NCBI RefSeq assembly: GCF_016086655.4
Contig: NC_052138.2
Span: 32,127,403-32,191,402, forward strand
Reading direction: 5' to 3'
From: Lepeophtheirus salmonis
Lineage: Eukaryota > Arthropoda > Copepoda > Siphonostomatoida > Caligidae
DNA: 64,000 nucleotides
The position numbers and the translations under genes were made by a program. Positions 12,341 through 23,899 of this stretch are shown piece after piece. The notes beneath the pieces were generated by a model. The model was not told the origin of the DNA. It made no database searches and saw nothing but the letters and a program-made list of their open reading frames with translations. Numbering within the stretch: the stretch's first letter is position 1; each line of letters starts with the position of its first letter.

Positions 12341-13730
12341 TTTGAAGTGTTATACAATGGCGTACATTTATTTTTAAAATATCAAATATTTTTTTCGTTT
12401 CAATCACTCCTGTATATTTGCACTTGTTCAACACTACTTAACAGGAGAATATACCTGGAACAGTGTGCAAGTTGCCTAGTTAAGAGGGTAAGAGATCCAA
12501 ATTTATTATTTTTAGGTCATGTACTTCTTAAATGACCCCTAAAAATACTAGTATAAAGCGAAAAAACGTCATAATTTGTTAACATAAAATTTATATTTTT
12601 ACGTCTTATGACCTAATACTGTAAATCCTCAGTTTTACTCTACGTATATACTTAACTATTCAATATTTATATCAACTCATAAATGTTCTGCCCTCAAGAC
12701 TGAAATAAGAATATAAGAGTTTTGTGGAAAAAAGGTGATATATGTTGAGCACTTTAGCCTTTTGCGGGTTCATTAATAAAAAATAAAAATAAATCATTTT
12801 TACATCCTTGTTATACGTGCAAACGTCTTCAAATTTCATTAATACGACTACATTATTATTTTTTATATCAGAGAAAGAAATATATATGATACACATCAGG
12901 GAGCATTATAAACAGTACACCCTCTATAACTCTTCTATGCAGGATGCACATTCCTGCAATATTTTATTAATACGACCACATTTTTATTTCTTAGATCAAA
13001 ATATGTTTATGAATAACGTTATATGTAGATCACCAAATACATTGCTCCCGGTGAACCGTTTTGTATATATATACTATTTAACTATTCTAATTTTAATTGT
13101 GACCCATCAATACAAAATCATCTTAAATGATTTTTTTCAAAATGGAGTCTGTATTGCATTTGTACTCGTCTTGGAATTATCATCGATTTTTTTAATCAAC
13201 AAAATAGTCTGATTAACCTTTGTAGACACTAAAATTGGTCTTGAAGTAGCCTAAAAGGATTAACCGTAAATTAATGATTAATTTTATCTGAAAAGCCGTA
13301 TCAGAGCTAATAAAATTATATTAAATCAAAGAAAGTTTCTAAGTTTCTAACCCTTAAATTCCTTATGTTATGTATGCATTCTATATATTTTTGTGAAAAA
13401 TAAAAACCCTACAAAAAATAGCCTATAATTAACTCAGACATATCCATGAAATATCGAACCGTATGTATATATGAGGTAAGGAGAATATATTTGAATGTTC
13501 ACCTTTTTTTGGACTTTTGTGCAAGATTGTTTTTATGTTGAGACAGCACAAATTGTACATATGTAATCATGTTTGTTTAGAGTTTGTACATATGCAGAAC
13601 ATACTACAAACATAGATCTGTATGGACATCACGTTTTTAATTTAAAGCCTTATCCAAATATATATTAGCTCGAATAATATGCCTTAGGGGTCTTTTTATA
13701 TCTTAAAATAACATAAATTAGTCTGCCATG
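12340..13730. other. AT-rich stretch with the window's longest open frame
   Basis: The frame at 12808-13212 (134 codons, plus) is the longest here. It is rich in Ile, Phe, Tyr and Asn, shows no family signature, and spans a weak internal duplication (12838 and 12966). I treat it as chance. A short block at 12681-12713 recurs at 63878-63910. Confidence 0.4.
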
Positions 13731-13789
13731 ATAAAAAAAAAAATGATACAGTCATGTCCAGTAGATGGATACTGATGGGGTAATTAATC

Positions 13790-13945
13790 CTGACCATTTT
13801 TGGTATTCAAAAAAAAAAAAAAAAAACGGAAAATTGGATGGAAGCACCTACATTTTGAAGAATGTTTTGGAGAAGGGCAACTTAGTTATCATGACATTTC
13901 ATTAGATTAAGTTCGAGCAGCCTTAAGTGTGAGTAATAAGTGTAA
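13790..13945 (+). repeat. Dispersed repeat R2, copy 1
   Basis: Member of the unnamed family described in the findings. Shared blocks are an A-tract after the start (18 A here), a segment like GAATGTTTTGGAGAAGGGCA, and the core CATGACATTTCATTAGATTA. Confidence 0.6.
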
Positions 13946-14084
13946 ATCTCATGACATATACAGGAAGGACATATCAGGCCAACCGTTATTATTTAATTAT
14001 ATCTATTATGCAAATTTTGAGGGATTAAGATTCATTTCTTAAATGTTTCGATGATCAATGTTATAAAACACATAATTGTCGATT

Positions 14085-14800
14085 ACATATAAAAACATTG
14101 TCCTTTTCACGACCATGAGTACACAGTAGAAGAAGAAGTTTGAGATTGCAGTGTTCCTCCACACGGGATTGTCCCAGAATGCTGTCTGAGAGTAGTGTTG
14201 AGCCTCGAGGGAGAAGATTAACAATATCTCCACGGTTGAAGGTTAGGAAGGTCCTCAGACACTCTCCAGGAGCAGGCAGGAAATCCTCCGTGTCCGTCCA
14301 CCACCTGTAGTTGTATTTGAAGAAAAAGACAAACTCCTTTATTGGAGCATGGCCAGGAAGCGGAATAAGGACCCATCACATAGTGGAGCGTGCAAAAAAG
14401 ATGTTGAACCACCTCAAGGGAACCTGTGGACTCATTGTAATCTTTTCTGATAAGAAGATCTTTACTATTGACCCTACATACAGAATAATCGAGTAGTGAC
14501 ATTTAGGGATTTTGCAAAGGAGCACCGATATGTCTCCACCATCAAATGCCATACTTCAGTGATGATATTAGGGCTGGTTGCATCCAACAGGAAGGCCATG
14601 AAATCCGTGTGGTTCCCTTTAAGATACATGCTTAAGGTTGATGAGGACATCAAAGAAAACCCGAGAGTGGCTACAGGCGAACATGCACATCTGGACAAAT
14701 GACTTCTGGTCATCGTAGAGCCCAAGCATCAACCCTCTAGACTATTCAAGGTGTAGTTGAGGGGGTTGGCATTAGGGTTGTTTGGAGCCAAAAGTCTCAA
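14085..14800 (+). pseudogene. mariner-like transposase relic, near full length but shattered
   Basis: The order is conserved. An N-terminal helix-turn-helix reads VFLHTGLSQNAV then NNISTVEG in one frame. LRHSPGAGRKSSVSV follows in another (about 14240-14300). Then come RAKKMLNHLKGTCGLIVIFS and DKKIFTIDPTY (14380-14478), where the family has SDEK.F.IDP, and CHTSVMILGLVASNRKAMKS (14540-14600), the strand with V.VLG.V.S.G. After about 14700 the match to the third catalytic block is weak, but LDYSRCS and GVVEGVGIRVVW at 14735-14790 fit the LDY..WG block. The copy retains both DNA-binding and catalytic regions but carries several frameshifts. A 96-codon Cys-rich frame (14757-15047) begins in its tail; I do not recognise that frame. 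Confidence 0.7.
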
Positions 14801-15112
14801 AAGAGAGTTCAAAAGAACTAAAAAGACTAATTCAAAAGAGGTTGCTAACAAGGAGATGGGGTTCTTTCATTGCGCATGTCAAAAGTATCCATTATGTAAT
14901 GTGGATCTGGTGTTGTGTAAATGTTGTTGGTTTACGTTGGATGCCGTTAGAAAGGTAAGGTTTCCTACTAAAAAACCGGGTTTTGATTGCTTAACTAAGT
15001 ATTGTTTGAGCGGGCTTCAAAGATGGACACCAGCAAAGAGTATCTAGTCCATTGTATAATTTTTTCTTTGGATTAAGAAAATGCAAGACATGTGACTAAA
15101 GTTTTATTAAAT

Positions 15113-15355
15113 GTTCCTTTAATTGGTCAGATAGAGTTACACTGATTAAGTGTAAGTAAAAATTATAATATTACCAACTACTCCATCAGACCTAGAAATG
15201 TTCTTTGAAGTCCATAGGAAGGACCGAGAGGCACACCTAAACACATTGTGTTAATGCAAACAATTTCTCTTGAGTGTGTTGTCTATTGAGCTACGTGATT
15301 ACATGAAGTGTCATGATACTGTAGATGTCAATCATGCAGTATGTTGACATTTTGT
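15113..15355. repeat. Dispersed repeat R1, long copy, tRNA-like segment
   Basis: Begins TGTTCCTTTAATTGGTCAGA, and its first 75 bases form imperfect inverted ends (GGTCAGATAGAGT against ACTCCATCAGACC). The following 170 bases resemble those at 37265-37410. On the minus strand both copies contain a tRNA A-box-like motif (ACGTAGCTCAATAGACAAC here). It may be a tRNA-derived SINE or a MITE beside one. No poly-A tail or B box is clear. Confidence 0.45.
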
Positions 15356-15564
15356 CGATTCCGTTCTAGTAATTTTTTATCAAAGATGCACCACGCTATG
15401 GAAGGCGGATTGTTGAAAATATGGAAACAATAGTGGAAAATGCTGAGTCCGACCGTCATATAAGGATTGTTTTGAAGGCCCAGGAGATAAAATTTTATGA
15501 CGAAAAAAACCCATTAAAAATAACTGATTTCTTTTGAATATAAAATAATATACCATGGGATTTG

Positions 15565-15710
15565 CGGTTATTCCCTTAATTTAATAGCTGCTTGCAGCTA
15601 ATCTAATTACTCGTAACGACAGCTAAGTTACTTTCCTCCGAAAGATTGTGGCCAGGTTACCACGTTCATTTTTGCTTTATTTTTTGACATACCGACAGGT
15701 CAAACTTTTT
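15565..15710 (-). repeat. Dispersed repeat R2, copy 2
   Basis: Minus-strand copy with the AGCTAATCTAATTACTCGTA block, the CCTCCGAAAGATTGTGGCC block and the pyrimidine-rich run that mirrors the A-tract. Its outer end ACATACCGACAGGTCAAACT matches the ends of the copies at 20.3-20.8 kb and marks a second subfamily. Confidence 0.6.
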
Positions 15711-15719
15711 ACATCTCTA

Positions 15720-17420
15720 GACATGTGGCACCCTCCCTCATCGACCAACTTGTTTTCCACATCAAGGAAATCACACACATTATATAGTAAATAAAAGTAA
15801 TAGTTTAATACAACCTCATTTGTCTCTAGGCTTTCCCTGTAAAAAAAATATAATTACGGCATTATCATTTGATACATAAATAATCACTTCTCTCCCCCCC
15901 ACCCCCTTTCTATTCTCTTTCATCTTCTCTCTCTTTCTCGTTCTCTAGCAACATATAAAGGTTAGATGTATAATTAGCAATATATAAATGTTATACATAC
16001 ATGAACAATTACAGTAGTATCAATATTAATTAATTTATTTATATTGAAACATATTTTTCATTCAATAGTTTGTACCTTATATAGTGTAAAAATTACCTAT
16101 GCAAACCTTCAAGGTCATATTTAGGTGGCACATCTCGATCAAGTTAGGAAAAATGACAAAAACTCTTACTCAGCCAATATATGCAGATACTATGAGATTT
16201 TTTTTTGTGATTTAGCATAAAATAATTTTGGTAGACATTTATTGAACATATAAACAGAATAAATAAAGTTTTTTTTTTAAATTGCATTTATTGAACATAT
16301 ATAGTGCATCCTCTCAGCCCTATTTGAAGACAAAACGTCAATCTCATTTTGGTAGGGAACCTGAGTTCTTTTTTCCAAAAATTGAAAACTGTCAGGCTGT
16401 ATCTCAAGACACAATGCAGAAAGATATTTTTGGGGTTTCGTCCATTCTGATCTGGCTTATTTGGTGAAAGCCCTGGAAAAAAAATCTCATCAATTCAAAA
16501 GCATCAGACTGTGAAAAAGAGAATTATTAGACGATGTCTTTACTAATTGTTTAAATGTTTTTGCAAATGAAGCTACTAAAATTATGAGAAAACAAAAGGA
16601 CTGTTTACTATATTTGAAGAAGGTTTTACACTTAAAGGTTCTACGTCTGATTAGGAGTTTCTTTGCTGAAAAACTGCTTTAGAAGGAGTATGTCTCAATT
16701 GCTGAGAAAAAACAAATTTGAAGAAGGTTTCACTTAAAGATAATAAAAACTATGTGGTACTCTTTGCGATATATACAGAGAGTGCCACATATTTAGTATC
16801 ACTTTTTTAAAGTATAAATATCCATAGTGCCGTCACTAGGATTCTTCTTTGGGTTGTTGAATTTTTCCAAATTTTCCCACTGACATCCTATTTTTTTATA
16901 ATATGAAAAGGCTTTCTTTAGCGAATAAAAAGCGAGGCCTTTTTTTTTATGCCCCAATGCAAAACTAGAAGGTGGTCATACGTTAGGAATTCTTATTTTG
17001 TTTTAAGTTTAATGATTAATTTATAACAGAAATCTACAAAAATAAATAAAAAACCCTACTATGGAATTTAAGAAGAGAATGAACTAATGTGAGAGTTCCG
17101 AATTCAAATCGGATCTTATATTTGCTCAATCACATCACGTTTCAGAGCTATAGGTATATATATTCCATACCCATTAACTTCAAGAAAAACCTATCTTTCT
17201 AGTGAGTAGTTTAGTGAAAGGGACGGATTATATAGTCAATATTTGTAAACTTATTTTGAGTTCAGTCTCCCAATAAACTAGAATATAACTGTGTTTTCTT
17301 TGAAGACAATTATCTAGCAATATATGTCTAAGTAGGTACAACAATATTATTTACATATGTATAAGACATGGTTCAATACAAAACACACAACGTTCCCATC
17401 CTTGCTGTTCTAACAATGGC
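15720..17420. other. AT-rich stretch with pyrimidine-rich tract
   Basis: 15885-15950 is a C/T-rich tract. A 61-codon frame at 16282-16467 is unassigned. Nothing else is supportable. Confidence 0.5.
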
Positions 17421-17427
17421 TTCTACA

Positions 17428-17555
17428 TCACAGAGAGGAAAGTGCCACCAGTAGACCATGACAAGTATTGAGCTCCTCACAGAGTGAGCGAAAACTGTCC
17501 TGAGACATTGAGATAACGGTCTCAAGGAAAAATGCTAAACTAATGCACGGAGTAC
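17428..17555 (-). CDS. Candidate host exon (uncertain)
   Basis: Minus-strand open segment of 41 codons ending at a TGA (17428-17430). It is preceded by a good splice-acceptor context: a pyrimidine-rich run (GCTTTCTTCTCCCATACTAT) then AG just above 17555. The translation (ETVISMSQDSFRSLCEELN, then CHGLLVALSSL) has balanced composition and an amphipathic helix pattern, unlike the Lys/Asn/Ile/Phe-rich chance frames nearby. A GT at the end (CTCT|GTGATG) could be a donor instead of the stop being used. The pattern L..L...N..LL.AL faintly recalls a helix of GHMP kinases such as mevalonate kinase, but this is too short to claim. It may equally be a remnant or chance. Confidence 0.22.
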
Positions 17556-17814
17556 CTATAGTATGGGAGAAGAAAGCAATCATATTGATGACTTTTAGTT
17601 CTGTATTGTCAATGTAAAAGATTTTAATAAGATAAACAAGAAGCATTTAAAGTACACACGTATCACTTCAGATATTCGGGAGTACCTATTGTTAAGAAAT
17701 ACATGTCCCAATATATACTGAGCTTCCAAAAACGATGAACGAGGCATCTACTGATATTTTTCAGCCATATAAAAAAGATAGTAAGAAAAAAATTATTTTA
17801 CTCTACTATAAATG

Positions 17815-18615
17815 ATTTGGTTAAAGATCTTTATCTAACAAAAGAGTCTGTAGAACTGTTATGTGCAAGACTGCAGAATAATTGAATGCTGAAATCCGTC
17901 ACAAGTGTCTCTTTTTATCGTAACAATGAAACATAACTCAATAAAAACTTTCCCTCAAAAGCCATTTTGCCTATTGTAGTGGTGTAGAAGAGTTACTTCT
18001 TTATTTGGGGCTTCCAGCAAATGATTAAAGAGATTGGAGGTTTGTTATTGACAGTTACATAACAAGTTCTAAATAGAAAAATTTAAAGAAAAAAAATATA
18101 TCGAAGTCAAAATAACTATATAAAGTTTCCAATATCATGTTTATGGGTGGTTAGTTTGAGTGGATTTTAAAATGGTTAACTTTCTTTTAAGTCAGCAAGG
18201 ATGTTACACACAATACATTTATTTTCTGTGTTGCTTGGACAGTAGAGCTACAGAAAAACATAAGTTGAAAAAAGAATGGTCGCAACAAAAAAATGGCATC
18301 AAGCAATAAAAATGTTCTCGATGATGCTTGGATTGATGAATCAGTTCGTCAAAGTTATTTCTACTGCAAGATTTTAGATGTTGAATGAATATCAAGCTTC
18401 ACTATTACCCCATACAATTGAACAATTTACCAGGGACGTGTGCGAGAAACAAAGGGATCGTTTTCTGCAGGACATTAAAGTAATAGATGCACGACATTAA
18501 AGCCTTTGGGACTAACATATGATCGCAGATTATTACAGGAGCTTGATTATAGACAACCCAGAAGCTGAACATCCGAGGTCCACCAAGAAAAGAAAATTCA
18601 AACAACTGCTATATA
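17815..18615 (+). pseudogene. Relic of an uncharacterised multi-copy invertebrate protein family
   Basis: Several blocks in the right order match a long protein family I remember from many arthropod genomes as uncharacterised and repeated. LVKDLYLTKESVELLCARLQ (17817-17876) matches its D(L)..SK..AELLGSRLQ block. VDFKMVNFLLSQQGCYTQY (18160-18216) and LCCLDSRATEKH (18224-18260) match its ICGDLKV..LL..QGG.TKF and CCFLC.WDSRA blocks. MLGLMNQFVKVI (18324-18360) matches LGLMKQFVKAL. CEKQRDRFLQDIKVIDARH (18440-18498) matches GERFHQDI..ME.RY, and HMIADYYRSLI (18518-18552) matches HMMADYCW.L. Segments between 18080 and 18140 and around 18365-18385 are shortened, and stops occur in most blocks. The function of the family is unknown to me; repeat number suggests a mobile-element passenger. 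Confidence 0.6.
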
Positions 18616-18619
18616 CTAA

Positions 18620-19015
18620 ATATATTTGTCTCTTTTAATAATGTCACTCACGATATTAAATTATAATTCCGAGGGAATATTTAAATTGATTTTCTAAAAA
18701 TAACGTATTTTGATCTTGAAACCTTTGATATAAAGACTGATGAGTAAATTTTTAAATAACTTGAATTTCTTAAGTATCAGCTTGTAGATGTGATATTGAG
18801 ACGTAATCAAGAAACTTTTGGCTCCAATTTCATATCATAGTTAATCGTATATTAGCTGTAATATGACGTTTAGGTTGTAATTTCTGCCATTGTCACAGTT
18901 TGTAGCAATTGTAGATAAATATTAATAGAAAGATATAGTGTTTATCGGTATAATCAATATTTTATCTTATCAAAAATAAATATCCTTTGATTCACTATCC
19001 TGAAAAGGCAAAGTG
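18620..19015. other. AT-rich stretch, nothing seen
   Basis: No gene, repeat or motif recognised. Confidence 0.5.
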
Positions 19016-19018
19016 TGT

Positions 19019-19340
19019 CTGATATGCCCCACGCACAAGTGAGTGTCGAGGAGGTTATAAAGTTCGTAGAGTCCTCATGCAGTGTTGTTTATAAGATTAA
19101 ACTCATGGTGGATTCAGGTCAAAGCGATAGTGAGGCCCCCTGGCAGAGGTAGATGCTGGAAAATCAAGATCGTGGAGGACGTGGACATCACCAGCACAAG
19201 AAGTCCAACCAAGACTTTGATGACCTTAAGGCCCTTGTCGAATAGCAGTGGGTGGCCATGTACGAGCCCCATGTGCGACCCTTACGTCAAGGTCGGAGGT
19301 CGTGCGAGTAGCCATGGAAATCATTTTGAAAATAAAAAGA
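19019..19340 (+). pseudogene. mariner-like transposase relic with the middle deleted
   Basis: Starts in a helix-turn-helix region (SVEEVIKFVESSCSVVYKIK, then MVDSGQSDSEAPWQR, about 19045-19150), matching the linker E.G...R.PRQGRP of the family. It passes at about 19175 directly into HHQHKKSNQDFDDLKALVE (19189-19242) and a frame-shifted tail VGGRASSHGNHFENK (about 19291-19336). These match the C-terminal RPH.NLDDLKA.VE..W.AM and R.E...A..GGHFE blocks. All three catalytic residues lie in the deleted interval of several hundred bases. A mariner-like copy reduced to its two ends. Confidence 0.65.
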
Positions 19341-19344
19341 TATA

Positions 19345-20340
19345 TCAATAAAGAAGTATGTGATAAAGCCTCAATATTGCACATTCTTTATTTTCATTCT
19401 TTTCGACGTTTACCCTATGGGTTCATAATCAAAAAGTTGACGATTTTACCTTGGACATTGTACTTTCAAAGTGTTTAAAAATGATTATTATTAACTCCAT
19501 TTCACGCTAACTCACAATTACTTAAAACTATAAACACAGAAAAAACTACTTAAGCAAGATTTCCAAGCACAGAAAAAATCTGTTCACTGTAAAATAAATC
19601 TGCATTATCAAATTAATTATATACTATTTGTTAAATATTTCTAAACTATCATTACTATACACAAAACAGGGTGATCCAGAATTAAAATCTCATTAACTCT
19701 AATATCATAAAATTAAAGGTACTATTTGTAGAAGGTTTAGTTGCCCAATTAAGAAATATTAGGTTTCTGTCGGTCCTAGCCATAGATAATATATATTGCA
19801 ACGAAATTTTTATTGAGGAGGTAGCTATTGACTGAAGTTGACGTCTGCGGTTGTTTTTCTTACTTATTAATTTGTGATCTTAGCGCATCTAGATTATCTA
19901 TAAGTGCAAATAATTATTTAAAATGTCGTAAACACAATTGTGAGCATTTCTGGTTCCCCTCTTCAAATGATATTAACCCTCTTTGAATTTGTAATATATA
20001 GATTTTGCGTTGAGAAAAAGGTCAATGAGGGCTTCCAGTCTTAGCAAAAACTCTTTGGAAGCATCCCCAATGGCTTTAGTGATAAAATACTTTTAGATAT
20101 TGTGCGTAATAAGTACAAATCAGTGACGAGTCATCTTTACCAAGTTGTTACAAAAAAGGGCTAGTCATTGAAAAAGATATTGGTCGATTGAAGGACAATA
20201 TTAAGTACCTATAAAAGGATGAGTACATATTTTAATTGAAGCACAGTCTGTGAGTAGTTAATTTTGTTATATTTGACTATACTTTTGGGCTCTCTAAACA
20301 CTCTATAAGCAAATTTCCTCTTTATGATCGATACAAGGGA
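19345..20340. other. AT-rich stretch, nothing assigned
   Basis: No supported feature. The plus-strand frame at 19248-19478 begins as the shadow of the relic before it. Confidence 0.5.
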
Positions 20341-20344
20341 CATG

Positions 20345-20400
20345 AAGGGTTGTAAAAAATATGACATGTCGGTAGGCTAAAAAAAGAAACCGCAACGTGA
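20345..20400 (+). repeat. Dispersed repeat R2, end fragment
   Basis: Carries the ACATGTCGGTAGGCTAAAAA block in plus orientation. It matches, inverted, the outer ends of the copies at 15.7 and 20.7 kb. Confidence 0.45.
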
Positions 20401-20479
20401 CATAGTAACTCTCTTTTTACGTAAGCAGTATTCTTTTATTCTTGTATAGAGAACATTCAAATAATAAGTAATCGTTAGG

Positions 20480-20785
20480 TTGATTGCTGATATAATACAG
20501 AGAGTAAAACTAAGGATTTATTGCAAAGTTATAAACGTAAGTCCTTGTTGGACTCAGAGTGGAATTGATAATCGACGTTGTTCTCATTCATTTCTTTGCC
20601 CTTGTTTGATACTGAGTGTCATTGTACGTGGATTTCCTTCCCCCCGTAACTGCTTGTCGCTAATTTAATAAAGTGGCTTTACAGCTAAGCTGTTCTTTTC
20701 TCAACCATTTTTCAATTTTATGTGTAATCACGTCATTTTTTAGAATACCGTCGTGTCATACTTTTTACGACTCTATAATGGGAAT
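20480..20785 (-). repeat. Dispersed repeat R2, copy 3
   Basis: Minus-strand copy. It contains AGTCCTTGTTGGACTCAGAG, the AATTGATAATCGACGTTG block, AGCTAAGCTG and an outer end TACCGTCGTGTCATACTTTT shared with copy 2. The frame at 20480-20668 is a by-product of the repeat. Confidence 0.65.
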
Positions 20786-20789
20786 ATCC

Positions 20790-22985
20790 TAGAAACATAA
20801 TCAATGTTTTTAAGTAGCATTTCATTTCAATGAAAATCTATTATTATCATTACTTTCTATTCACATAGTTAAATCGGCTCAATCTATAGATATGTGCATT
20901 TGTTAAAATTTACTCAAAATAAGTTTAAAAAAAATAGAGTTATCCCAAGTTATTATAAATCGCATATAATATTAATGGGGGATTTATTAGTTATTAAAAA
21001 ATAGGGGGATTATATGATAAAATATGAAATGTAACATAGTTTTTTTTTTAATCCATTGAGTCGATGTATCTTATAATGGATTTGTTCAGAAATACAGGAA
21101 GAATATTCATTCTTGCTCTGGAGGCGAATATAATCAAAAGAGAGTTTGATATTATCACTAACTCTTTGACATCATTTTCTCCTTTCATTGTGAGATAAAT
21201 GAGGCAATCTTCCACCTTTAAACTTAACCATATCTATCGGCTATGATACTCTTAGCCATCAATGTTACAGGTCTCACTGGATCACAAAAATAATTTAATA
21301 AATGTAATAAATATCCCATAGCTTCTCAACAGAAAACAACACTCACAGTGCGTTTTATTCAGCTCGTTTGTATATATCGAGGATGTGACCAACCAGTACC
21401 AAAATCTCTTATGTGACCACAAAATAAAGCTTTTTGAATGAATTATTTAGTCTTTATTTCTTCGTCTTGGATATTCAGATTGTTCCAACGCCTTGCCACC
21501 AATAATTGAGGCATTAATTATTTTTGGATAATAATTTTTATTGTATTTTTTTTTCTTCCCACTGAACCAACTTCCTTAAAAAAGGGAATTGGTTGGTTCT
21601 GTTGTTGGAAATTAGGAGCACGAGTAAAAGAATTGACCTTTGCCTTTGAACCTTTTCAATTAGATTGTTGATGTTAAGATATGTTATTTTCCATATTGGT
21701 CAACAGTTCTAAGTCGAGAGTTATAATTGAGTTGTTCATCAGGATCTATGTAAGGCAATGAGGGTATCCACAATACGAATAATTATCCAAAGTCTTTATT
21801 TATTTAAAAATTTGATTCAGTAAAAAATATCCCTTCTCGTAATCATTAAAGTGGGAGTTGGTATAAAAGGTATATAAAAAATACAGGTATGTTAAAAAAT
21901 GCCGATTTACCATGAACTAAGGGAACATCTTGTAGGAGGTGTGTGCGGAAATCTAAAAGTGTTTTTTGGGGATTCCCGATGGACGAGTGTTTATTTACTT
22001 TCCATATTAAGCCAACTTAGGTTTAGATTCCTCCTAGGATTTGTAAATCGACTAAGCTCAGCTCCAGCTATTCAGTGAAGTTATAAGACGGTTGTTGTTG
22101 ACATATCTTTTTAATTATTTTATTTGCTTCTTTTATATATATATAAGCTTGAGAGTCTGTAAAGTCAATATTGAGAGATGGCTCAAGATTAAGATAGTAA
22201 ATATATATTTAAGTACGTGTATATTGTATTTACGTTGATAAATTTATTATGTACTAAGAACTATGATCTTTTCTTTCTTAAAAGAAGGAGTCGCTTTATT
22301 TGCTCACATGATGCATGAGAAGAAAAGAAAGCTATATTTAGCTTACGCACTTATTTGTTCAATTTGATATTTGCAAATAAATAATGTAGGTAGATATTTA
22401 TATAAAAATCTCGATTCTTTACTTGAGTACTCCCTGCATTGATTGAATTATAAATATAATCAATTGTATAAACACTAAAGGAAATTGAATTAATAAATTA
22501 TAATACAAATAAAAGCACCTTAATGAATAAACTTAAGGTACAAAATAAACAGCTTCTACGTCACTTTCAATACGAAAAAAAAGAATATAATTAATATAGA
22601 CATTTCACCTATTTTTTCTCTTACTTTTAATGATAAACAATTAAAAAAAAATTAAGTTCTAATTATACTTATATTAATATTGTAATCCAAATATAATTTT
22701 TTTAGGCTATACAGATAATTAAAAAATACTTCTTATAAATCAAAACCAAAATGACGGGCATATAAGGATCCCCTCATACTGGGACAATCTGTCCTTTATC
22801 CATAGATATCGCTCTTGTGAGTATTGTTATTTATATACAACTAATGCATTACTTAAAAAAATTAAGCGTTTTAGAATTACATTTTAATATTTTATCACGT
22901 CAAGTTGCTACCATAATTACTCTGATTAAATAATGACGTCATGCACACATTATAAAATTTAGCTCATTATATTTGTTTACTTTAT
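20790..22985. other. Long AT-rich stretch, nothing assigned
   Basis: No protein-like tract or repeat family recognised in about 2.2 kb. Confidence 0.5.
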
Positions 22986-22989
22986 CACA

Positions 22990-23430
22990 TCGCTTACAGG
23001 GGCAGCAAAACGAAGAATCTCAACCCTCCTGGCCCAAATGACCTCTATTAGAAGTTGGTGTGGGGTCCTAAAGTATGAAGACATTCCTAAGTCGTCCTTC
23101 AATGCCCTCATGATTGACTTAGCAGCCATAGAAAAGTCGTTGGCGAAGTGATTCATTAATTTGGGGGGGGTTCTTCCTTAATATTTTTTCCAAGATGGAC
23201 AAGAATACCGGATCTTTCTTTAAATAAGGCTCTTCACTTGCTTCTTTCCTGGAGAGGTATTATCTATCTTTCTTCATTTTGGCCACCTTGAAAAAAGGCT
23301 TCTGGATCACTTCATAGTGCTCATCATACTTGCCCACTCAACTTCAGCATCTAGGAGATCTGAGATGACCTGCCTTTTGGCTTTTGCACACTCAGGATGA
23401 CGAGATGACGAAATGTTTGTCAATTTTTTT
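22990..23430 (-). pseudogene. mariner-like transposase relic, N-terminal domains
   Basis: Minus-strand reading, in frame pieces. VISDLLDAEVEWASMMSTMK (about 23310-23375) matches the first helix-turn-helix of this family. KKDPVFLSILEKILRKNPP (23164-23220) and MAAKSIMRALKDDLGMSSYF, then RTPHQLLIEVIW (23035-23135), match the second DNA-binding domain and the TPR(H)LLT linker that leads to the catalytic domain. The sequence ends just before the expected SDEK block. The first and second parts are in different frames. This is one of the better-preserved N-terminal copies here, with over 35 codons in a row open. Confidence 0.7.
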
Positions 23431-23579
23431 TTTGCACAAAGGTTGACTGAATGTAAAAAAATTATCACCGAAACTTTTCTATATTCACGGGAAAATTAAC
23501 AGTTCACTTTTTTCTGCTCAACTCTCTATATATTTAAAGAAAAAGAAAGGTTTATTTTTCACTGTTTCAATGAAATTAA

Positions 23580-23720
23580 AATCTCCATGCCTCACTGGGT
23601 GAGCATCTTCAAGACCACTCTTGATTGTGTCGTTGTAGGAAAGATCTCGTGATGGAGCTGTATTTGCTCAGTGATTCTGAGTCTAAGTCAAGTCCATGGA
23701 AGAATGGATCAAATTCGAAC
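23580..23720 (-). other. Short acidic open segment, unassigned
   Basis: Minus strand reads MEDTTRAVVHEFEFDPFFH, then GLDLDSESLSKYSSITRSFL, without a stop for about 46 codons. The composition is acidic and balanced, unlike chance frames. A GTACTACAGCTCT motif in it recurs at 44246-44258. It could be part of the transposon next to it or a small exon. Unknown. Confidence 0.25.
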
Positions 23721-23899
23721 TCGTGTACTACAGCTCTAGTTGTATCCTCCATGTTCTGCTAAGAAATAGTTGTATTTTCTATAAGAATATCCTATGTGTA
23801 CAATTCTATACTATTCAAGGTAGGAGAATCGTTAAGATCTTAGCTTAGTAATTGTGTCAGTTGAAATATAAAGGGTAGAAGATAAGATAAGAGTAGTGA

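Noticed and set aside
12808..13212. 134-codon plus-strand open frame, the longest in the window
   Set aside because: Composition is typical of AT-rich chance frames, there is no splice or start context, no family motif, and a weak internal duplication explains part of its length.
14218..14725. Minus-strand frames of 94 and 83 codons
   Set aside because: They are antisense shadows of the plus-strand mariner-like relic, whose blocks are recognised on the plus strand.
14757..15047. 96-codon Cys-rich frame considered as an independent gene
   Set aside because: It starts inside the tail of a mariner-like relic and I could not match it to any family; kept only as a remark.
15255..15310. Possible true tRNA gene on the minus strand
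   Set aside because: Only an A-box-like motif is present; no acceptor stem pairing and no TTCGA T-arm.
15885..15960. Pyrimidine tract ending CTCTAG as a splice acceptor
   Set aside because: No open frame of useful length follows the AG.
17428..17555. Naming the candidate exon as mevalonate kinase
   Set aside because: The resemblance covers one helix pattern only, and no GHMP motif is found nearby.
18405..18605. 66-codon minus-strand frame
   Set aside because: Antisense to the relic whose conserved blocks read on the plus strand.
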